Of a DNA stretch of 21,687 bases, positions 7,656 through 14,177 are shown one piece after another. Each line of letters begins with the position of its first letter. The stretch's first letter is position 1. The notes under the pieces were generated by a model. It was not told the origin of the DNA, searched no databases, and was given only the letters and a program-made list of their open reading frames with translations. The stretch comes from Bacillota bacterium (GTDB lineage: Bacteria > Bacillota > Clostridia > Lachnospirales > Lachnospiraceae). The position numbers were made by a program, and so were the translations under genes. Where the stretch lies: the NCBI GenBank assembly GCA_023398615.1, contig JAEWSD010000160.1:1-21687 (forward strand), written 5' to 3'.

Positions 7656-8351
7656 TCAATACTTTTCTATCTTGTAGCCGATTCCCCAGGCAACCTTCAG
7701 ATATTTCGGGTCTTTCGGGTTAATTTCAATCTTTTCCCGGATATGGCGGATATGCACCGCAACAATGTTGTCGGCGCCGTAGGAAGGCTCGTTCCATATC
7801 AGCTCATAGATCTCATTGATAGAGAATACCCTTCCCTTATTCTTTACCAGGAGCTTCAGCAGATTGTACTCAATCGGGGTCAGTTTGATCTGTTCATCAT
7901 CTACATATACTTCCTTAAGGTCATCGTTTACCACAAGACCGCCGGAGGAATAAATGTTATGTTCCTCCGTGACGATGCTTCCAAGCTTGGTATAACGGCG
8001 GAGCGCGGATTTCACTCTGGCTATCAGCTCCAGCGGGTTAAACGGTTTTGTGATATAGTCGTCGGCTCCCACATTCAGCCCGAGTACCTTGTCGCTGTCT
8101 TCCGATTTTGCCGTTAAAAAGATGATCGGCAGAGTACTGTTATTCTCCCGTAATTTAATGGTGGTACGGATCCCGTCCATTTCCGGCATCATAATATCCA
8201 TCAGAACCAGGTGAATCTCATTTTTTTTAATCAAATCAACGGCTTCCACTCCGTTATAGGATTTCATTACATTATAACCTTCCGAGTTCAGGTAGATCTG
8301 TATGGCATCAACAATATCCTTGTCGTCATCACATACTAATATGGTATACAT
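7656..8351 (-). CDS. OmpR-family response regulator
   Basis: The protein has 231 residues. The receiver domain (1-115) has acidic pocket D8-D9, phospho-acceptor D52 in LVLMDIMMPEMDG, T80 and K102 in TKPFNP. The winged-helix DNA-binding domain (about 135-231) ends with the conserved HIRHIREKIE and WGIGYKIEKY. The start is ATG at 8351, preceded by AGGAGG at ideal spacing; a longer open frame back to 8486 adds 45 residues that have no family counterpart and would run through the promoter. It is transcribed first in an operon with the sensor kinase (18-base gap). Phosphorylated OmpR-type regulators bind tandem direct repeats, and a candidate pair lies upstream at 8450-8468, suggesting autoregulation. 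Confidence 0.95.
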   Translation of the reverse strand: MYTILVCDDDKDIVDAIQIYLNSEGYNVMKSYNGVEAVDLIKKNEIHLVLMDIMMPEMDGIRTTIKLRENNSTLPIIFLTAKSEDSDKVLGLNVGADDYITKPFNPLELIARVKSALRRYTKLGSIVTEEHNIYSSGGLVVNDDLKEVYVDDEQIKLTPIEYNLLKLLVKNKGRVFSINEIYELIWNEPSYGADNIVAVHIRHIREKIEINPKDPKYLKVAWGIGYKIEKY

Positions 8352-8399
8352 TGGAAACCTCCTCTTGGTTAAAGCTTCAACCTCATCAATTACAATTAT

Positions 8400-8427
8400 A
8401 TAATACTTACCATTAATAATAAACCAA
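8400..8427 (-). promoter_or_regulatory. Promoter of the two-component operon
   Basis: Read on the minus strand: TTGGTT (8427-8422), a 16-base spacer and TATTAT (8405-8400), leaving a leader of about 40 bases to the AGGAGG of the regulator gene. An overlapping TATAAT a few bases downstream makes the exact -10 uncertain. Confidence 0.5.
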
Positions 8428-8449
8428 ATCTTAACGTATATTCCTGTTT

Positions 8450-8468
8450 TTAAGAGAAATTTAAGAGA
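8450..8468 (-). promoter_or_regulatory. Tandem direct repeat, candidate OmpR-type operator
   Basis: TTAAGAGA occurs twice, at 8450-8457 and 8461-8468, with starts 11 bases apart. One helical turn is the spacing used by OmpR/PhoB-type dimers. The site lies 23 bases upstream of the -35 box of the operon, a normal position for an activator. That it binds this regulator is inference. Confidence 0.5.
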
Positions 8469-8558
8469 TTTATCATTACAGGGCATATTACTATTATTTG
8501 CTTTTGTTTTCCGTGGATTCTCCTAGTTTATCATGCAATCCTGAAATCGGACGGAATG

Positions 8559-8572
8559 AAATCTTAAGATTT
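8559..8572. promoter_or_regulatory. 14-bp perfect palindrome in the divergent intergenic region
   Basis: AAATCTTAAGATTT reads the same on both strands. It contains TTAAGA, the same hexamer as the direct repeats at 8450-8468, and lies about 90 bases upstream of the nfnA -10 box. The other bases of the 364-base gap between the two divergent units are AT-rich without recognisable genes. Confidence 0.4.
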
Positions 8573-8637
8573 TATGAAGAAGCAATAATTATTTTAGATC
8601 ATTTGGTCAAATTTTGGCTCAGGAAAGAAAAAAACAC

Positions 8638-8666
8638 TGGATTTTTAATGTGTAATATTCTATAAT
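8638..8666 (+). promoter_or_regulatory. Promoter of nfnAB
   Basis: A consensus TATAAT at 8661-8666 is clear; the -35 (TGGATT, 8638-8643, 17-base spacer) is poor, so an activator may be needed. The ATG at 8665 overlaps this -10 box, which is why it cannot be the start codon of a transcript made here. Confidence 0.45.
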
Positions 8667-8715
8667 GAAGAAAGCTGATTTGATGAAACAGACAAAATTT
8701 AATGGAGGAACCGTA

Positions 8716-9600
8716 ATGTATAAGATAGTAAAAAAAGAGGTTTTATCGCCCAATATATATCTTATGGATATTGAAGCGCCGAGGGTTGCAAAATCCTGCT
8801 ATCCCGGACAGTTTGTTATTATTAAGATGGATGAGAAGGGTGAGAGGATCCCTTTAACGATATGTGATTATGACAGAGAGGCCGGAACGGTAACGATCGT
8901 ATTCCAGGCATTAGGTACTTCTACGCGAATGATGGCGGAATATGAGACCGGCGAAGTGTTCCGCGATTTTACCGGACCGCTTGGCCGCAGATCCGAGCTG
9001 ATTGAGGAAGCACCGGAGGAGCTTAGGAAGAAGAGGATACTGTTTGTTGCCGGCGGAGTCGGGACGGCACCCGTTTATCCGCAGGTTAAGTGGCTGAAGA
9101 ACAACGGCTATGAAGCGGACTGTATTATCGGAGCAAGAAACAGGGACCTGATCATTTTGGAAGAGGAGATGAAAAAGGTCGCAAAAAATGTTTATGTTAC
9201 AACCGATGACGGTTCCTACGGACTTAAAGGAAACGTTAACGACTGCATAAAGGAGCTTGTCAACAATCAGGGAAAGCAATATGATCTGGTGATCGCTATC
9301 GGGCCGGTCATTATGATGAAGTTTGTCTGTATATTGACGAAAGAGCTGGGAATTCGCACCATTGTCAGCATGAATCCGATTATGGTTGACGGGACGGGAA
9401 TGTGCGGTGCGTGCAGGCTTACGGTAGGCAATGAAGTCAAGTTTGCATGTGTGGACGGTCCTGAATTCGACGGTCACCTGGTGAATTTCGATGAGTCTAT
9501 GAAGAGACAGCAGATGTATAGGACAGAGGAAGGCAGAGCCATCCTGCGTGAACGTGAGGGAGCTACCCATAAGCACGGCGGCTGCGGCTGCAGCGAATAA
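8716..9600 (+). CDS. nfnA: NfnA: FAD/[2Fe-2S] small subunit of NADH-dependent ferredoxin:NADP+ oxidoreductase
   Basis: A 294-residue flavoprotein of the ferredoxin-NADP reductase/PyrK group. The FAD site is RIPLTICDYD (about 44-53), the nucleotide site is VAGGVGTAP, and the C-terminal [2Fe-2S] motif is D-x4-C-x2-C-x11-C beginning DGTGMCGACR, which matches NfnA and related SudB/GltA-partner subunits. With NfnB it couples reduced ferredoxin and NADH oxidation to reduction of two NADP+ (flavin-based bifurcation run in reverse) in the cytoplasm. The start ATG 8716 has GGAGG seven bases upstream; the in-frame ATG at 8665 lies in the -10 box. The tail HKHGGCGCSE is an odd His/Cys-rich end. The nfnB gene follows 102 bases later. 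Closely related sulfide dehydrogenase subunits are the main alternative. Confidence 0.9.
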   Translation: MYKIVKKEVLSPNIYLMDIEAPRVAKSCYPGQFVIIKMDEKGERIPLTICDYDREAGTVTIVFQALGTSTRMMAEYETGEVFRDFTGPLGRRSELIEEAPEELRKKRILFVAGGVGTAPVYPQVKWLKNNGYEADCIIGARNRDLIILEEEMKKVAKNVYVTTDDGSYGLKGNVNDCIKELVNNQGKQYDLVIAIGPVIMMKFVCILTKELGIRTIVSMNPIMVDGTGMCGACRLTVGNEVKFACVDGPEFDGHLVNFDESMKRQQMYRTEEGRAILREREGATHKHGGCGCSE

Positions 9601-9637
9601 TTGATAGGAACAACCTGGATACGGATTGTTGGATGGG

Positions 9638-9665
9638 TACAGTTGGGCCGTAAGGCTGAACCGTA
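9638..9665. repeat. Single hairpin unit of the palindromic repeat family, between nfnA and nfnB
   Basis: GTTGGGCC-GTAA-GGCTGAAC forms an eight-pair stem with one mismatch and one wobble and a GNRA-type loop. It extends outward by TAC/GTA. The right arm GGCTGAACCGTAATGTT is the same sequence type as the ends of the element at 4389-4543. It is transcribed in the nfnAB message and could affect RNA processing or relative expression. Confidence 0.55.
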
Positions 9666-9702
9666 ATGTTAGAGGACATTATTTCATAGATAGGAGTAAA
9701 AT

Positions 9703-11088
9703 ATGGACGTGTTAAAGAAAGTACCTGTGAGAGAGCAGGATCCCAAGGTAAGAGCTAAAAACTTTGAAGAAGTGTGCCTGGGATATAATTTGGAGGAAGC
9801 ACAGGAGGAGGCTTCCAGGTGTTTGAACTGCAAGAATGCAAAATGTATTGCCGGATGCCCGGTATCAATTGATATACCCGGATTTATCAGGGAGATAAAG
9901 AATGGTGATGTGGAAGCCTCTGCAAAGGTTATTGCCGAATATTCCGCACTGCCGGCCGTATGCGGCAGGGTATGTCCGCAGGAATCCCAGTGTGAGGAAA
10001 GATGTATCCGCGGGATAAAGGGTGATCCGGTATCGATAGGAAAGCTTGAGCGTTTTACGGCCGACTGGGCAAGGGAGCATAAGATCAAACCGGAGCCGCC
10101 CACGAAGAAGAATGGCAAAAAGGTAGCCGTAATCGGTTCAGGTCCTTCCGGTTTGACCTGCGCGGGTGATTTGGCAAAAATGGGTTATGATGTGACTATT
10201 TTCGAAGCATTACACGAGCCCGGCGGGGTATTGGTTTATGGCATTCCGGAATTCCGTCTGCCGAAGGATTCCGTAGTTAAGACGGAGATTGAGAATGTGA
10301 AGGCTCTTGGCGTAAAGATAGAGACGAATGTGGTAATCGGTAAATCAACCACCATAGATCAGCTGATGGACGAGGAAGGCTTTGCTGCCGTATTTGTCGG
10401 CTCAGGTGCCGGACTTCCGAAGTTTATGGGAATTCCGGGTGAAAATGCAAACGGTGTATTTTCAGCTAATGAATATCTCACCAGAAGCAATCTTATGAAG
10501 GCTTTCGATAAGGAGTATGATACGCCGATCGTAGCGGGAAAGAAGGTTGCAGTTGTCGGCGGCGGCAATGTGGCAATGGACGCCGCCAGAACCGCGTTAA
10601 GGCTCGGTGCGGAGGTCTATATCGTATACAGAAGAAGTGAGGAGGAGCTTCCTGCCAGGGTGGAGGAAGTGCACCATGCGAAGGAAGAAGGGGTTATCTT
10701 TAAGCTTCTCACCAATCCTACGAAAATTCTTGTCGACGAGAACGGCTGGGTGAAAGGTATGACCTGTGTCGAGATGGAGCTTGGGGAGCCGGATGCTTCG
10801 GGAAGAAGAAGGCCGGTAGAAAAACCCGGTTCCGAATTCGACATGGAGTTAGATACCGTAATCATGTCCCTGGGAACCAGCCCGAATCCGCTGATTTCTT
10901 CGACAACCGACGGACTTGAAGTAAATAAATGGAAATGCATTATTGCCGACGGCGAGAACGGCCGTACAACTAAGGAAGGCGTATATGCCGGAGGCGATGC
11001 GGTAACCGGGGCGGCTACCGTAATCCTTGCTATGGGCGCAGGCAAGGCGGCGGCAAAGGGTATTGACGAATACCTGAGAGAAAAGTAA
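9703..11088 (+). CDS. nfnB: NfnB: large subunit of NADH-dependent ferredoxin:NADP+ oxidoreductase (GltD-like)
   Basis: This 461-residue GltD-family flavoprotein carries two [4Fe-4S] cluster motifs near the N-terminus: C40-x2-C-x4-C-x3-C52 and C87-x3-C-x5-C-x3-C101. The FAD site GSGPSG is at 145-150, and the NADP-binding GGGNVAMDAAR (286-296) is followed by the YRRSEEELPAR segment. The C-terminal GVYAGGDAVTGAATVILAMGAGK closes the FAD domain. NfnB holds the bifurcating FAD and binds NADP(H) and ferredoxin. The adjacent partner is an NfnA-type subunit, not a glutamate synthase large subunit, which favours Nfn over GOGAT. The ribosome binding site is AGGAG seven bases upstream of ATG 9703. Lengths match the family, and all eight cluster cysteines are present. 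Confidence 0.92.
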   Translation: MDVLKKVPVREQDPKVRAKNFEEVCLGYNLEEAQEEASRCLNCKNAKCIAGCPVSIDIPGFIREIKNGDVEASAKVIAEYSALPAVCGRVCPQESQCEERCIRGIKGDPVSIGKLERFTADWAREHKIKPEPPTKKNGKKVAVIGSGPSGLTCAGDLAKMGYDVTIFEALHEPGGVLVYGIPEFRLPKDSVVKTEIENVKALGVKIETNVVIGKSTTIDQLMDEEGFAAVFVGSGAGLPKFMGIPGENANGVFSANEYLTRSNLMKAFDKEYDTPIVAGKKVAVVGGGNVAMDAARTALRLGAEVYIVYRRSEEELPARVEEVHHAKEEGVIFKLLTNPTKILVDENGWVKGMTCVEMELGEPDASGRRRPVEKPGSEFDMELDTVIMSLGTSPNPLISSTTDGLEVNKWKCIIADGENGRTTKEGVYAGGDAVTGAATVILAMGAGKAAAKGIDEYLREK

Positions 11089-11139
11089 AATATTCCTGAT
11101 ATCTGTAAAATACAGTTAAGGATTTTAATAACGGAATGG

Positions 11140-11226
11140 GAGCTTATGTACACGTAAAGCTTATTGCCTGTGTATGTCTGTAATATTCGCAGATTACCCG
11201 GCAATTACGGCATAAGCTCTTATTTT
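11140..11226 (+). terminator. Structured element after nfnB, probable terminator with a large folded loop
   Basis: The outer stem GAGCTTATG (11140-11148) pairs perfectly with CATAAGCTC (11211-11219) and is followed by TTATTTTA. Within the 62-base loop are a second stem ATTGCC/GGCAAT and a third, GTAAT/ATTAC, closing on an 8-base loop. A plain terminator would not need the inner stems, so this may be a structured RNA. I do not recognise a riboswitch consensus in it. Confidence 0.45.
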
Positions 11227-11274
11227 ATCCGGCTTTTCGACATGGTTCAGGGTCCTTGACAGCGCAAAAAAAGA

Positions 11275-11302
11275 TTGCCTATTTTCCTCTTTGTGGTATA
11301 AT
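11275..11302 (+). promoter_or_regulatory. Promoter of the GGDEF-EAL gene
   Basis: TTGCCT (11275-11280), a 16-base spacer and an extended -10 TGGTATAAT with TATAAT at 11297-11302. Two perfect tandem copies of ATAAGTTAC follow at 11303-11311 and 11312-11320, across the expected transcription start. Confidence 0.65.
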
Positions 11303-11363
11303 ATAAGTTACATAAGTTACAAAATAGTTCTATCATAGGACAGAAATATTTGGGGTGTAATGG

Positions 11364-12956
11364 ATGCAGAATATTTATAAGTTGATGGTGCCGGGGGTCC
11401 TGGCGAATAGTGGGGAAGCTTATGTTGTGGATCCGTTTATTGGGAACATAATAGTTGTTGCTGCATTCATTCTTATCCTGCTTTTGATTATGTTTATCAT
11501 TATTATGCGTAGCAAAAGCAAAGGAGAGCAGGCTGCCAGGCTGCAGGTACAGCAGCTTAAGGAAAGCTACCGGGATCTGGAGACGGCGTATGAGGATGCG
11601 TCTGCAAAAAGGAATCAGCTTAGTGCGAAATATGAGGAACTGAAGCAAAGTAAGGAAAAGGTTAAGAAGCTGGCTTACACGGATTATCTGACCGAATTGC
11701 CGAACCGGCTGTCCTTTACCGAAATGCTTGATAGTGTTATGCTGACACTAAGGAATGAAGAAGTAGTTGCTCTCATGGATGTGGACATCGATAATTTCAA
11801 GAATATTAATGATACGCTCGGACATTCCTACGGTGATGAACTGTTAATAGATGTGACACACCGCTTGAAGCAGGCTATTGACGATAATGATTATCTGGCG
11901 CGTATCGGCGGGGATGAATTCATTATCCTGTCCCAGAATATAACGGATATCGGTGAGTATGAAGCAAAGGTAAAGAAGATACAGAAGATTTTCAGCTATC
12001 CTTTTGTGCTGGCCATGAAGGAATATTTTATAACGGTCAGTATCGGCATTACGATGGCGCCCAGGGACGGCAAGACAACGCAGGTATTGATAAAAAATGT
12101 GGACTCTGCGATGTATGTCGCGAAAGACAGCGGCAAGAATACATATTCCTATTTCAATAATTCCATTAATGAGAAGTTCATGGAGAAGATACAGACGCAG
12201 TCGGAACTAAGAAAGGCTCTGGAGAATCAGGAATTCCTTGTATATTACCAGCCCCAGATCGATCTGGAGAACGACAGCATCGTCGGCTTTGAAGCGCTGG
12301 TGCGCTGGAACCATCCTGTGAAGGGTATCGTAGCTCCTATGGAGTTTATACCGCTTGCAGAGGAGACCGGACTGATTGTTCCGATCGGCAACTGGGTCCT
12401 GCGGGAAGCCTGCCAGCAGCTGAAGAAATGGGAAGATGCCGGTTATAATGATCTTGTCATGGCGGTCAACATATCGGTCCGTCAGTTTAAGGATAAGGAA
12501 TTAGTGAATACCGTGAAAGACACTATCCTTGAGACCGGTATTGATCCGAACCATCTTGAATTGGAGATAACGGAATCCATTGCACTTGAGGATATCGAGT
12601 ATTCCGTCGCAACCATCCGTAAGCTGAAGGATATCGGGGTTGCTTTTTCATTAGACGATTTCGGTACCGGATATTGTTCCATGAATTATCTTAAGCTTTT
12701 ACCGGTTAATAATTTAAAGATTGATAAGAGCTTTCTGGATACCGTTCTTGACAGTTACAGTGATCAAAGTATCGTGAAAACGATTATTACGCTGGCGCAG
12801 ACACTGGAGCTTATCGTTATTGCCGAAGGCGTCGAGAAAAGCGAGCAGGAACGTTTCTTAAAGGATGTGAACTGTGATAAGGCTCAGGGCTTTTTATACA
12901 GCAAGCCTTTGCCGGAGGACAGAGCAAATGATCTGTTGACAAAGTTTAAAAGGTAA
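11364..12956 (+). CDS. Membrane-bound GGDEF-EAL c-di-GMP turnover protein
   Basis: The protein has 530 residues. A membrane helix (28-49) is followed by a charged coiled-coil (about 53-102), a diguanylate cyclase domain (103-265) with an intact GGDEF motif at 182-186, and an EAL phosphodiesterase domain (about 275-525). The catalytic residues expected for an active EAL domain are present: E of EAL (310), NISVRQF, EITES, DDFGTG (431-436), K in LKIDKSF, E of EGVE (488-491) and QGF. The product-inhibition I-site RxxD five residues before GGDEF is absent (DDND there). Both synthesis and hydrolysis of c-di-GMP therefore look possible. There is no sensory domain beyond the short extracytoplasmic N-terminus. 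The start ATG 11364 follows GGGGTGT. It is monocistronic, with its own promoter and a terminator at 13025. Confidence 0.95.
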   Translation: MQNIYKLMVPGVLANSGEAYVVDPFIGNIIVVAAFILILLLIMFIIIMRSKSKGEQAARLQVQQLKESYRDLETAYEDASAKRNQLSAKYEELKQSKEKVKKLAYTDYLTELPNRLSFTEMLDSVMLTLRNEEVVALMDVDIDNFKNINDTLGHSYGDELLIDVTHRLKQAIDDNDYLARIGGDEFIILSQNITDIGEYEAKVKKIQKIFSYPFVLAMKEYFITVSIGITMAPRDGKTTQVLIKNVDSAMYVAKDSGKNTYSYFNNSINEKFMEKIQTQSELRKALENQEFLVYYQPQIDLENDSIVGFEALVRWNHPVKGIVAPMEFIPLAEETGLIVPIGNWVLREACQQLKKWEDAGYNDLVMAVNISVRQFKDKELVNTVKDTILETGIDPNHLELEITESIALEDIEYSVATIRKLKDIGVAFSLDDFGTGYCSMNYLKLLPVNNLKIDKSFLDTVLDSYSDQSIVKTIITLAQTLELIVIAEGVEKSEQERFLKDVNCDKAQGFLYSKPLPEDRANDLLTKFKR

Positions 12957-13024
12957 GTCCTGGTTTATAACGGTTGCGGACCGGCGGCAAATACCGAAAG
13001 TGACCCTGGAACGTAAGCATTTTT

Positions 13025-13069
13025 AACGGATAAGATTCGGCGATGACCGGTCTTGTCCGTTTGTTGTTT
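13025..13069 (+). terminator. Rho-independent terminator of the GGDEF-EAL gene
   Basis: AACGGATAAGA (13025-13035) pairs with TCTTGTCCGTT (13051-13061), eleven pairs with one G-U, with an inner CGG/CCG closing the loop, followed by TGTTGTTT. Its tail ends shortly before the in-frame ATG 13075, which supports the later start for the next gene. Confidence 0.7.
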
Positions 13070-13107
13070 CAGTTATGAAGGCATTTGACAGGGTGGAAAG
13101 GGTTGGT

Positions 13108-13908
13108 ATGGACAGGGGAAAGAAAGAAAGCAATCTGATTTTTAACAGGGGAAAGAAGGCTGTTGTTATTGCGTTTGTGCTTATGGAGCTGCTTATTTAT
13201 ATCGCCTTTATGTATCTGGACATTTCAGTAAAGGATTCCTATACGATATCCGCAGGCATGAAGTTTGCCGGTATCCTTTTATGCTTCCTGCTCACCCTTT
13301 TGCTGTATTCAAGGAGACAGGCGGGCACGGATATTTTTCTCTTAAGGGGAGCGCTGCTTTTCACCGTAGTATCGGATTTGTTCCTTTTAATACTGGATTA
13401 TTATTTTTATGGTATGGTCTTTTTCTGTGTGGTACAACTGCTGTATATGCTCCGATTGAACCGGTGGCGGAAGGAGCAGGGCCGGGGAATACGGATATGG
13501 ATATTACTTGTCCGGAACCTGCTGCCGGCACTTTTGATTATAGGCATTTTTGCGAGACTTAATAGTAGGCCGGACGGATTACTCTGTGTTTCTGCCATAT
13601 ATTTTACCGGTATTGTGTTAAATACGGCCGATGCGGTCTTGATCCAGCGCCGTTCACGGATTAAGCGGCAGAGGCTTTATGCTGTCGGAATGGTGCTGTT
13701 TCTGCTATGTGACATCAATGTCGGACTGTTTAATATGGGGGATTTTACCGTAATCCGGGGAAGCTGGTTTGGCAGGCTCTATGAATTTGCCGCCATTGCT
13801 ATGTGGATGTTTTACCTGCCGGCGCAGGTGGGAATATCCTTGAGCGGAATAGAGATTAAGATAGACAATCACAAAAAAGAGAAAAAGATGCGGTTCTGGA
13901 ATTTCTGA
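13108..13908 (+). CDS. Multi-pass membrane protein, YhhN-like
   Basis: This 266-residue protein is very hydrophobic, with about seven or eight helices. The pattern LLFTVVSDLFLLILDYYFYG followed by FFCVVQLLYMLRL, and later FLLCDINVGLF and MFYLPAQVGISLSG, recalls the YhhN/TMEM86 (lysoplasmalogenase) family, whose conserved aspartates lie at such places. In that family the enzyme cleaves the vinyl-ether bond of lysoplasmalogens, which would fit an anaerobic clostridium that makes plasmalogens, but the assignment rests on pattern only. The start at 13108 has GGAAAGGG just upstream; ATG 13075 has no ribosome binding site and directly follows the terminator tail. No clear promoter is seen between the terminator and the start, so expression may depend on read-through. 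The tail KIDNHKKEKKMRFWNF is basic and cytoplasmic. Confidence 0.6.
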   Translation: MDRGKKESNLIFNRGKKAVVIAFVLMELLIYIAFMYLDISVKDSYTISAGMKFAGILLCFLLTLLLYSRRQAGTDIFLLRGALLFTVVSDLFLLILDYYFYGMVFFCVVQLLYMLRLNRWRKEQGRGIRIWILLVRNLLPALLIIGIFARLNSRPDGLLCVSAIYFTGIVLNTADAVLIQRRSRIKRQRLYAVGMVLFLLCDINVGLFNMGDFTVIRGSWFGRLYEFAAIAMWMFYLPAQVGISLSGIEIKIDNHKKEKKMRFWNF

Positions 13909-13977
13909 TTTCCAATTTTAAGTAATTATCCACAAAGATTCCGTTAAAAAATCTCTGCCTTCGCCCTTATTCTTAGC

Positions 13978-14006
13978 TTGCATTCCATGCCGGCGGCTGA
14001 TATTAT
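13978..14006 (+). promoter_or_regulatory. Promoter of the DUF5688 gene
   Basis: TTGCAT (13978-13983), a 17-base spacer and TATTAT (14001-14006). It implies a leader of about 165 bases before the chosen start codon. Confidence 0.55.
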
Positions 14007-14052
14007 ATTTCTGTAGGAAAAATCTGTTTGTTCCGTTTTTTCATAATTCTTT

Positions 14053-14070
14053 GCCTCCATGAACGGAGGC
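14053..14070 (+). promoter_or_regulatory. Leader hairpin with anti-Shine-Dalgarno-like arm
   Basis: GCCTCC (14053-14058) and GGAGGC (14065-14070) form a six-pair stem with the loop ATGAAC. There is no U-run after it, so it is not a terminator. The CCTCC arm is also complementary to the ribosome binding site GGAGG at 14168-14172. Confidence 0.4.
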
Positions 14071-14177
14071 ATCCGTACTTAATCCAATAAAACCGTTATC
14101 TTATCTTTAATATGTCTGATATGCGATTATTCTATGAATCCGCGGAACAAATCCAAAGAAAACAACAGGAGGACGAT

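Noticed and set aside
7593..8117. Open frame of 174 codons on the plus strand across the regulator/kinase junction
   Set aside because: Antisense to two conserved genes; composition is typical of a shadow frame.
8352..8486. N-terminal extension of the response regulator
   Set aside because: The 45 extra residues precede the universally conserved receiver start and run through the promoter and operator-like repeats.
8911..9576. Long open frame of 221 codons on the minus strand inside nfnA
   Set aside because: It is antisense to a clearly conserved gene, has no ribosome binding site and no recognisable protein features; such shadows are usual opposite well-biased codons.
11089..11363. c-di-GMP riboswitch before the GGDEF-EAL gene
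   Set aside because: I looked for the GEMM-type conserved blocks and did not find them; the structure present is different.
14011..14023. 13-mer CTGTAGGAAAAAT shared with 4646-4658, each near a promoter
   Set aside because: A few identical 13-mers are expected by chance in a window of this size, and the two copies lie at different distances from their -10 boxes.
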